A DNA stretch of 64,000 bases from Planctomycetales bacterium (lineage in GTDB: Bacteria; Planctomycetota; Phycisphaerae; SM23-33): the NCBI GenBank assembly GCA_030612725.1, contig JAUWNJ010000008.1:1-64000 (forward strand), read 5' to 3'. The stretch's first letter is position 1. Every line of letters starts with the position of its first letter. Shown piece by piece: positions 58,328-64,000 of this stretch. Position numbers and translations under genes: made by a program. The notes under the pieces are model-generated. The model made no database searches, had not been told where the DNA came from, and saw only the letters and a program-made list of their open reading frames with translations.

Positions 58328-59319
58328 TTCGGAAACTCCCTTACCATCAGGTCTGGCGGCGGTGGTTTCCCGCCCGACATTTTTTTCATAAAATAAGCCA
58401 CGCCCGCCGCTTGGCACTGGTCGCGGACGCTTCGCGCCCATTGCGCATCCATTGGCCTCGCGCCGGGGCCTGTCTCGGAACCCACAATTACCCAATCAAG
58501 CAACGCCTCCTCCCCCCTGGCGTGGTCATAATCGCTACTGCCACAATGCGGGCACTCCTCAAAATACCCGACATCGCCGCAATCGGGACAACCTGTATCG
58601 GAGTTGATTTCAGCCTCGCAATTATCGCATCGCTCGATGGGCGGGTCTCCGCCAATGTAGCGACAATTCAAGCAGGAATATGGGCCGACATACGGGGAAA
58701 CATCCACCGCCTCCAGCATCGGCTCGATAGAAACAAATCTCACGGCGGCGGGGCATTGGAGCAGTAGCGGGATTCGTTCGTCGGCTGCGGCCTGGTTCTC
58801 ACAGGTTACGCCCAACCAGATATTAGGCAGTGGCCAAGTATCTATCACCCAATACCTTTGATGCGATAACTCATGTTCGCTGTTCATTCTGATTTCAACC
58901 GCGTCGCGCCTGTCTTCGACTTCCCTGGGATTCGGCCACGTTGTTAGATATTCCAGCATCCGTTCCGGCCTTTTTGTGAGGATTTGGAAGGTGTGCTGTG
59001 GACACATAGCGGCGATGGCAAAAACTTGATTGACGAAATCAAACGGTATATCCAAGAGGCATGACGGGACATCCTCGTGGAACAAATCGCCCATCGAGCA
59101 GACGAAAATCATCCGGGGTTTTTTCCAATGTAGCGGCTGATCTAGTCGGTCGGGGTGGAGGGTAACGGCGAACGGTTCATCTTTGGGATACCCGCACCGC
59201 CCCGCCAGTCGCGTTGCCATACGTTTGGCGTAGCAGTTGGCGCAGCCCTCGGAGACTGGCGTGCAACCTGTTACGGGGTTCCAGGTGGCGTCAGTCCATT
59301 CGATCTTGGTCTTGTTCAT
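58324..59319 (-). CDS. Phage Gp37/Gp68 (DUF5131) protein with zinc-ribbon insert
   Basis: 331 residues. Start KIEWTDATWNPVTGCTPVSE and GCANCYAKRMATRL is the mark of the Gp37/Gp68 family, with cysteines 19, 26 and 29 resembling a radical-SAM-like cluster motif. Later FVSIEPMLEAVD, WVIVGSETGPGARPM and YFMKKMSG match the family. Between them about residues 215-265 contain four C-x-x-C pairs (CLNC, CDNC, CPDC, CPHC), a zinc-ribbon insertion. Function of the family is not settled; often found near DNA modification genes. Confidence 0.85.
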   Translation of the reverse strand: MNKTKIEWTDATWNPVTGCTPVSEGCANCYAKRMATRLAGRCGYPKDEPFAVTLHPDRLDQPLHWKKPRMIFVCSMGDLFHEDVPSCLLDIPFDFVNQVFAIAAMCPQHTFQILTKRPERMLEYLTTWPNPREVEDRRDAVEIRMNSEHELSHQRYWVIDTWPLPNIWLGVTCENQAAADERIPLLLQCPAAVRFVSIEPMLEAVDVSPYVGPYSCLNCRYIGGDPPIERCDNCEAEINSDTGCPDCGDVGYFEECPHCGSSDYDHARGEEALLDWVIVGSETGPGARPMDAQWARSVRDQCQAAGVAYFMKKMSGGKPPPPDLMVREFPK

Positions 59320-59323
59320 GTCG

Positions 59324-59548
59324 CTATTCTCCGTACAGATTAGGCCACGGGCCGCGAGTTGGGTTCCGAGCGCCTCGCTCGTAGGCTTGGGCTACGCAGC
59401 CGGGCAAGTCCGGGGTTAATGCTTTACGGTCAAGTGCGTCCATCGCTCGAATCCGACGTTCATTCGTTCGCGTTTCGCCGTGTCGGTGTAAGCGTCCCAG
59501 CCGGTTAGCCGCCAGACACCTTTTGTAAAGTCGTTTTCCAGCAGTCAT
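59324..59548 (-). CDS. Small basic ORF, uncertain
   Basis: 74 residues, coupled by ATGA to the zinc-finger gene upstream. Arg-rich (CLAANRLGRLHRHGETRTNE) with no family pattern. Coding status uncertain. Confidence 0.45.
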   Translation of the reverse strand: MTAGKRLYKRCLAANRLGRLHRHGETRTNERRIRAMDALDRKALTPDLPGCVAQAYERGARNPTRGPWPNLYGE

Positions 59549-59742
59549 TCAGGGGGCTCCTTTTTGGGGGTTACTTTATCGTAGTTGTTGATCCATCGGA
59601 GGAGGTCGAGTTCAAAACGGTCGACACAACTTTCGCAAAGCATCCAAGACCGAGTAGTTGTAACAAATACGGCTCCATCCTTCTTCATCGTCCCCCACGC
59701 TTTGTATTCGGCGACTCTGCCGCACCGCTCGCATTCGCTCAT
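59545..59742 (-). CDS. Small zinc-finger phage protein
   Basis: 65 residues with CERCG and CESCV pairs, a compact zinc-binding fold. Starts three bases after the next gene's stop on the minus strand. Function unknown. Confidence 0.65.
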   Translation of the reverse strand: MSECERCGRVAEYKAWGTMKKDGAVFVTTTRSWMLCESCVDRFELDLLRWINNYDKVTPKKEPPE

Positions 59743-59985
59743 TTAGCCAGCCTCCTCTTCGTCGGTGGGATAGACCTTCTTCAAATCGCCGGAGCCAAAC
59801 TGGAAGATGGCGTGCTCCTCTCGCGGGCGTTTGTGCCGACCACGTTCGTTGTGTCCGAGAACGCTATATTCGTTTCTCGTCGGGTCCGATGTAACAATTC
59901 CCAAGTAGTACATCGGCCTCCAGGGGCCGTTGCCGGTCCGCGTCATCCAGACGTAAAACGTGTCAGCGTAAAATTCCTGCGACAT
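59743..59985 (-). CDS. Small phage protein
   Basis: 80 residues from ATG 59985. SQEFYADTFYVWMTRTGNGP and an acidic end (YPTDEEEAG). Its stop directly adjoins the next start. Function unknown. Confidence 0.6.
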   Translation of the reverse strand: MSQEFYADTFYVWMTRTGNGPWRPMYYLGIVTSDPTRNEYSVLGHNERGRHKRPREEHAIFQFGSGDLKKVYPTDEEEAG

Positions 59986-60031
59986 TACTGTGCTTCTCCA
60001 ATTTGTTCTCTGTGGCTGGTCGGCTTCGATT

Positions 60032-60322
60032 TCAGCGAACGACGAAAACACGTTTCGATTTCGGCGGCTCTTTACAAAACGCCCAAAGTAAGACCCTGCA
60101 GCCGGGGATCAACACCATCACGTCGCCGCCGACTACGGCGGCAAGCGACCAGTGCTCGGCGGATTTGAAACCGTCCAGCGGTACGGCCTTGTCCGGTATG
60201 ATTACCCACTTATCCGCCCAGATGCCGTCGTACTGTTCTCCGTCGGGCATATTCATCCAATGAGACAGTGTTACGATGCCGCTTGTTGATTTGCCTTTCA
60301 GATTGAATTCGAACTCTGACAT
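60032..60322 (-). CDS. Small phage protein
   Basis: 96 residues from ATG 60322 (AGAAGGAGCACAAA upstream). SEFEFNLKGKSTSGIVTLSH is followed by a hydrophobic segment (SLAAVVGGDVMVLIPGCRVL) that might contact a membrane. Ends VFVVR. The gap 60323-60574 shows no convincing gene. Confidence 0.6.
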   Translation of the reverse strand: MSEFEFNLKGKSTSGIVTLSHWMNMPDGEQYDGIWADKWVIIPDKAVPLDGFKSAEHWSLAAVVGGDVMVLIPGCRVLLWAFCKEPPKSKRVFVVR

Positions 60323-60574
60323 TTTGTGCTCCTTCTGTTTTTTCCGGTTGTTTCCATTGCGGCGGGCCTGACTTCAACAGACCGTATCCCAACCGGGACT
60401 CGTCGGTGCTAATAGCCGCCGCTGTTCGGTTGTCAAAATTGGTCGGCGTGGCCGGTTTCTCACCGACGGCACGGCTGTATGGACTCCGGGCAAGGCCCGT
60501 CGCTACCCACCAACACGATGCTTTCCGCACGCCAACCAAACCCTGAGAGGTTTTTCGCATAGCGATACTACGTA

Positions 60575-61216
60575 TTAATCGCCCGGCGTGGTTTCGGGCG
60601 TGTCCGCCGGCGGCACGTGTGCGGGCGGTGCTTCCGGGTCAGCCGCTTCACCCGCCGGGTCCGACGTTTCGGCAGGTGGCGTATCTGTCGGCGTCTCAGC
60701 CGGATCGCCATCGGCTGCCGGGGTTTCTTCTGACGTTTCTGGCGGAGCCGGGTCCTCGCTGACAGCCTCGGCCGTCATCTCGCCGGTGAGGACCGGTCTG
60801 ATCGTGTCGAGGGCCGTGAAGTGCATGTACACCGCGTCGGACCTGTTCGGAGGATTGCCGTTATCTTCGACCAGCAGTTCGAGGTCCACGCGGGTGTCCT
60901 GGACGGCCTTCACGCGGGCCTCGGTCTCCGCGTTGTCGAGGTCGCGGCTTTCCACCAGCGGGAACATCCCGCCGTTGGTCTCTTCCCTCCTGATTGTAAG
61001 GATTTTCTTCACCACGTCCGTTGACGGGCTTACCGGTAAACTGATTTTGTACTCGATTACATCCATGCCATTTTCCTTTCGTTTAGAGATGGCTTCTACG
61101 AATCCAAAAGGCCCGACAGTCGGACCGTTTTTCTTGTGAAACATTCGATACGTGATCCACGCGCCCACGACGGCGACTGCGAAGCACACGATTGCTGCGA
61201 TTATTGTTCCGTTCAT
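60575..61216 (-). CDS. Membrane-anchored phage protein with acidic Pro-rich tail
   Basis: 213 residues. One N-terminal helix (TIIAAIVCFAVAVVGAWITY), a soluble beta-rich part, then about 65 residues rich in Pro, Glu, Thr and Ala (EDPAPPETSEETPAADGDPA). Unknown function; the tail resembles disordered linkers. Lies just downstream of the replication-initiator-like gene. Confidence 0.65.
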   Translation of the reverse strand: MNGTIIAAIVCFAVAVVGAWITYRMFHKKNGPTVGPFGFVEAISKRKENGMDVIEYKISLPVSPSTDVVKKILTIRREETNGGMFPLVESRDLDNAETEARVKAVQDTRVDLELLVEDNGNPPNRSDAVYMHFTALDTIRPVLTGEMTAEAVSEDPAPPETSEETPAADGDPAETPTDTPPAETSDPAGEAADPEAPPAHVPPADTPETTPGD

Positions 61217-61223
61217 CCTGATC

Positions 61224-62270
61224 TCACTTTCCTTTTGTTACGCTGTTACGCCGCATCGCTTTTATTCGCAGCTTGCCGACGCCGTTGGTGAGAAATAGGC
61301 CCAGGGGCGTCCTGGCGGGTGTCGGACGGTGGCCTATCTGGTGGGCGAGCGTGTACAATGTGTTTCCCGTCGCCTCGACGGGTCCGAGTTTCCCACCCAT
61401 AACGTCCGCAGCCACATCGAGCAGACACTGGAAGTCAGCCTCCTCCTTCTCATCCGTTCGCGTCCTGGCGGGCAAGTTGAGCATGTCCTCCCACGCGACA
61501 GCCATTTCGAAGGAGGGATCGGGTCGTATCTGCCCGCGGCGGTTTTGTCCTGAATCCGTTGTTTCATTTCGAGGAGTAAAACTTAAGCGCTGCGCTGCGC
61601 TTGTTAAATCTTCTTTTGTTAATGCTTCTTCTGTTAGTGCTTTGGGCGCAAAATTTGCATGGGGGGGTGCAGAATTTTCCTGAATAGTGGAAAAATCTGC
61701 ATGAGGGGGCGCAGAATTTTCCTGAATAGTGGAAAAATCTGCATGGGGGGGCGCTGTTGCTTGAGCGGGCGCTGCTTCGGCGGGTGTTGGGTCTGTTGGC
61801 GCTGTTTCTGCGGGTGCCGGCGTCGGCGCGATAACCGATTCGATGAATCGAGTGATCGCCGATTCGCCGGCGTAGATGTCCATGAGGCGGTTGATGAGTC
61901 CGGGGTCCACGCGACGGCTGTGTTCGGCAAGCCACCAGTCCAGTGGGGCGAAGGCGATTCGCCACAGCCCGCCGGGTCGGTATCGGAAGGCGTCGATGAG
62001 TACGGCTGCGTGGAGGCGTGCGACGCCGGTCGAAGCGCTCCGGCGTGACATGGCCGTCATCGCCGCCAGGCGGTCCAGGCCGACGGCGACCGAGGTCGTC
62101 GCTCCTCGCAGGTGATGAAGAGCCGCTCGATAGACCGCCTTGTCGCTGGGTGTAAGGCCGACAATCGCCTCGATGATTACCGGCGCGGGCGAATAGAGAC
62201 CGGCGGGCAAAAGAATGTCGCGGCATACGCGGCGGAATCGAGGCTCGGTGAATAATACGCCTTGTTTCAT
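61224..62270 (-). CDS. Replication-initiator-like protein with internal repeats
   Basis: 348 residues from ATG 62270 (AAAAGGACCGAAGAAAAC upstream). Residues 30-115 look like a winged helix (LTPSDKAVYRAALHHLRGAT, LDRLAAMTAMSRRSASTGVA, GGLWRIAF). A disordered Pro/Ala linker contains tandem units STIQENSAPPHADF (about 172-205). The C-terminus has no named domain. Lambda O has the same plan: N-terminal DNA binding, iterons in the gene, C-terminal partner binding. Role inferred, not shown. Confidence 0.6.
   Translation of the reverse strand: MKQGVLFTEPRFRRVCRDILLPAGLYSPAPVIIEAIVGLTPSDKAVYRAALHHLRGATTSVAVGLDRLAAMTAMSRRSASTGVARLHAAVLIDAFRYRPGGLWRIAFAPLDWWLAEHSRRVDPGLINRLMDIYAGESAITRFIESVIAPTPAPAETAPTDPTPAEAAPAQATAPPHADFSTIQENSAPPHADFSTIQENSAPPHANFAPKALTEEALTKEDLTSAAQRLSFTPRNETTDSGQNRRGQIRPDPSFEMAVAWEDMLNLPARTRTDEKEEADFQCLLDVAADVMGGKLGPVEATGNTLYTLAHQIGHRPTPARTPLGLFLTNGVGKLRIKAMRRNSVTKGK
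61656..61755. repeat. 42-bp tandem iteron-like repeats inside the initiator gene
   Basis: Two full copies (61656-61697 and 61698-61739) and a third partial one begin with TGCATGNGGGGG and share GAATTTTCCTGAATAGTGG. Only about three bases differ between the full copies, fewer than protein coding would require. The flank 61597-61650 is AT-rich (TTGTTAAATCTTCTTTTG). This resembles a phage replication origin. Confidence 0.65.
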
Positions 62271-62290
62271 GTTTTCTTCGGTCCTTTTAT

Positions 62291-62309
62291 CCCCCGGCAG
62301 TGCCGGGGG
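62291..62309. repeat. CCCCCGGCA hairpin in phage leader, copy 3
   Basis: CCCCCGGCAGTGCCGGGGG 20 nt upstream of the initiator ATG, as at 34336 and 45080. Confidence 0.75.
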
Positions 62310-62367
62310 TTTTGTCTTCGGATCAGGGCGAGGCCTCGCGGCCAAGCCAAGTGAATTCCTGAAAAAA

Positions 62368-62628
62368 TCACCGCCGCATTTCGCCGGGCGTCGGCGCGGC
62401 GGCCTTTGCGACGGCGTCGGCTTCGGCGGTTTGCTGCGCCAGCGCCCAGTCCTGGGCCTGGCGGGTGTGGCACCAAGTCCTAATGACATCCAGTAACCCC
62501 GGCGGGAAAAGCGACTCCAAAGCAAAATCCGGCCAGACCGTCACGTTGGCTCCGGCGTCCTCGTCGACGATGCTGATATTGATTCCGAGGACACCCACAT
62601 CCTTTCTGTTTCGATACGTCTCGCTCAT
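62368..62628 (-). CDS. Small phage protein
   Basis: 86 residues from ATG 62628, coupled by ATGA. SETYRNRKDVGVLGINISIV then a helical Ala-rich end. Function unknown. Confidence 0.6.
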   Translation of the reverse strand: MSETYRNRKDVGVLGINISIVDEDAGANVTVWPDFALESLFPPGLLDVIRTWCHTRQAQDWALAQQTAEADAVAKAAAPTPGEMRR

Positions 62629-62972
62629 GCGGGGGCCCCTTTCCCGGCTCTTACGCCTGCTTCGAGGGCTTCGTCTGCGGTGGGTCGTCCTTTGGATGCG
62701 GGGCCGAAGATTGGATGGGCGCATCGAAAAAGTCGCTCTATCCGTAAGCGTGTTTCGACGTCGTGATGCCAGGCGAAATAGCCCAGATTGTCCCGCTCAA
62801 TTTTTTCGGCCGCGAATCTGGAAATAGTGCCGAATCGCATATTACGTTCAACAAGGGCTTCAAGGTACGTATCTGCCTCGGCTTGGTCGGTGATGTCCAT
62901 TGCCGGGCAATACAAGTCCCCAATGGTAACCTTGTCGGGAAACCGCAGTTTGTCTGATGTGCTTTGCGTCAT
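62625..62972 (-). CDS. Hypothetical phage protein
   Basis: 115 residues, ATGA-coupled on both sides. DYYCP is absent; DLYCPAMDITDQAEADTYLE and RFAAEKIERDNLGYFAWHHD are the main features. Function unknown. Confidence 0.65.
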   Translation of the reverse strand: MTQSTSDKLRFPDKVTIGDLYCPAMDITDQAEADTYLEALVERNMRFGTISRFAAEKIERDNLGYFAWHHDVETRLRIERLFRCAHPIFGPASKGRPTADEALEAGVRAGKGAPA

Positions 62973-63373
62973 TTCACTTCCCCTGTTTTCGTGTCGATGG
63001 GTTCGCCCTTCTGTGTGCAGATTGCACCCTGGCGTGGCGGCTGGGCCGTTGAGCCGCTCCGCCGGACGAACAGGGCGTCCCTGTCATCCTGCGTCTGACC
63101 GGCGGTGGCTGCGGAAACGACGGGGGGACGGTTGGGTAAGGCCGATTTGATTTCGCCCTTGATGCTAAAATCGTGCTTGTCCCGGCCTTCAAACTTGACC
63201 GTAACGGCCAATGTCAGTTTGCCCGTGGCGCCTTTGGCCAGTTCCTTGCCGTGCTTGCGAACGTAGGCGATCATGTGCTCCTGGAGTTCGCCGAACGCTT
63301 CGTTGGCGTTCTGGACGAATTCGCCTTCCTCAATCAAATTGAGGACCAGCGGTACGAATCGTGTTGCTGCCAT
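62969..63373 (-). CDS. Hypothetical phage protein of the early operon
   Basis: 134 residues from ATG 63373 (AAAGGAGCGTCAAAA upstream). LIEEGEFVQNANEAFGELQE and TLAVTVKFEGRDKHDFSIKG. Beta-rich middle with Gln/Pro-rich tail. Lies beside the DUF2303 gene. No family identified. Confidence 0.65.
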   Translation of the reverse strand: MAATRFVPLVLNLIEEGEFVQNANEAFGELQEHMIAYVRKHGKELAKGATGKLTLAVTVKFEGRDKHDFSIKGEIKSALPNRPPVVSAATAGQTQDDRDALFVRRSGSTAQPPRQGAICTQKGEPIDTKTGEVK

Positions 63374-63415
63374 TTTTGACGCTCCTTTCTGTTTCACGGA
63401 TTACTTTTCCGTTGC

Positions 63416-64000
63416 CTAGTTCTTGTTCGCCTGTGGTGTCTTGACGTAATCCCACGCCTGGTGGCCCGTGAAGCCGAGCGATACGATCCAGTAGCCATTG
63501 GTGTCGGCAGCCTTGACCTGGTCGAACATCTGCATGAAGCAGTCCACTTTGGCCTGCACCAGGTCGCCGGTCGTCACGAACACCCAAATCTTGTTCGGTT
63601 CGGCCGAGCGGGTCTGGAGCGTTATGTCCAATCCGACGAATCGTTCTTCGGTCCCCACGTAGATAGGAATGGACAGCTCGATGATCGTCGGCAGGTCAAC
63701 CACATCTTCCTTTTCCTCGCTCTGAATCTGCGTCTTGACCAGAATGCCGTTGAGGGATTCGTTGCCTCGGCCTCGGTGCATTTCAATGCTTGTGGATGCC
63801 TTGACCTGACTCATGATGTGGATGAGTTCCATCCCGGCCGGTTCGGTGATGGCCTTGCGGTTGAACATCAGGAAGTCCACAAAATCGTCCAGTTCGATCT
63901 TTCTTTCGGTCACCAGTTCTTCCCACGGTTTCCACAGGGGGTGGACGACAGGGCGGAACTGTATGACCTCGAATCCCTTTTCCGCCTTTTCGTCCAGCAC
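63416..64000 (-). CDS. DUF2303-type phage protein (partial, runs off the edge)
   Basis: At least 194 residues; the N-terminus lies beyond base 64000, though a GTG at the edge is possible. FEVIQFRPVVHPLWKPWEEL, IELDDFVDFLMFNRKAI and LPTIIELSIPIYVGTEERF match the pattern of DUF2303 proteins, found in early regions of many temperate phages without known activity. Start of the visible leftward early operon. Confidence 0.65.
   Translation of the reverse strand: MLDEKAEKGFEVIQFRPVVHPLWKPWEELVTERKIELDDFVDFLMFNRKAITEPAGMELIHIMSQVKASTSIEMHRGRGNESLNGILVKTQIQSEEKEDVVDLPTIIELSIPIYVGTEERFVGLDITLQTRSAEPNKIWVFVTTGDLVQAKVDCFMQMFDQVKAADTNGYWIVSLGFTGHQAWDYVKTPQANKN

Larger units (their letters stand above)
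31142..64000. mobile_element. Prophage (tailed, lambda-like packaging and long-tail genes), left end and most of genome
   Basis: From the attachment repeat rightward the genes form a siphophage-like set: integrase, tail, tape measure, tail tube, capsid, portal, terminase, DNA modification and replication. The right end is not in the window; the last gene runs off the edge. Structural genes are intact with overlapping starts and stops, so the prophage looks recent and possibly functional. The presence of a tape measure of 603 residues implies a long tail. Confidence 0.93.

Noticed and set aside
60210-60560. Leftward open frame of 116 codons
   Set aside because: It overlaps a better supported gene, has no Shine-Dalgarno and no family pattern.
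61656-61755. CRISPR-like array
   Set aside because: Only two and a half tandem units without spacers, inside a coding frame; iteron-like repeats explain it better.

Overview
The window joins a stretch of bacterial chromosome (about 1-31.1 kb) to the integrase-proximal 33 kb of a tailed-phage prophage (about 31.1 kb to the right edge). The host is most likely a planctomycete of the Phycisphaerae/Sedimentisphaerales type. The grounds are a PEP-CTERM sorting signal, a VIT-VWA surface protein, a fragment with the H-x-DG ending of planctomycete pseudopilin-like proteins, a small HARE-HTH protein in the phage, uroporphyrinogen-decarboxylase-like methyltransferases, and many short palindromic intergenic repeats. 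This is inference from gene content; no rRNA or marker gene is present.

Chromosome, 1-20.9 kb. The end of a PDZ protein faces a nuclease-like secreted protein. A rightward run follows: two UroD-family proteins, a metallophosphoesterase, an Hsp20 chaperone, Lon protease, two small membrane proteins, a DinG-type helicase and a VIT-VWA protein. A leftward group holds a GT28-like glycosyltransferase coupled to a large membrane protein, then an APH-fold kinase. A secreted serine-hydrolase/glycosidase-like fusion is coupled to a second metallophosphoesterase.

Junction region, 20.9-31.2 kb. A PEP-CTERM protein is followed by a 45-bp direct repeat (22603-22647 and 31142-31186). It is the 3' half of a tRNA-Pro(UGG) gene, from anticodon loop to acceptor end, on the minus strand. 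The two copies bracket a leftward signalling operon: substrate-binding lipoprotein, PAS histidine kinase, RpfG-type HD-GYP regulator, CBS protein, HDOD regulator, and a regulator with a degenerate HD domain. The second copy lies next to a tyrosine recombinase, as expected for the left end of the prophage. The intact tRNA-Pro should lie beyond the right edge.

Prophage, 31.2-64 kb. Late genes run leftward from about 53 kb in lambda-like order: DNA-binding protein, Nu1-like small terminase, large terminase, zinc ribbons, gpW-sized protein, lambda-type portal, protease-capsid fusion with an internal start, decoration proteins, neck and tail proteins, tail tube, a tail chaperone with a probable -1 frameshift, a lipoprotein, tail completion, tape measure and distal tail proteins. 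A short rightward cassette (53.2-54.9 kb) encodes small regulators. Leftward early genes (55-64 kb) encode a Mom-like DNA modification enzyme, a ParB-methyltransferase fusion, a Gp37/Gp68 (DUF5131) protein, a replication-initiator-like protein with iteron-like repeats inside its gene, and a DUF2303 protein. No lysis gene or CI-type repressor was recognised.

A theme across both parts is hairpin-forming intergenic repeats. They sit between convergent genes in the chromosome and between a stop codon and the next Shine-Dalgarno sequence in the phage. One family is shared by chromosome and prophage with base changes that preserve pairing.
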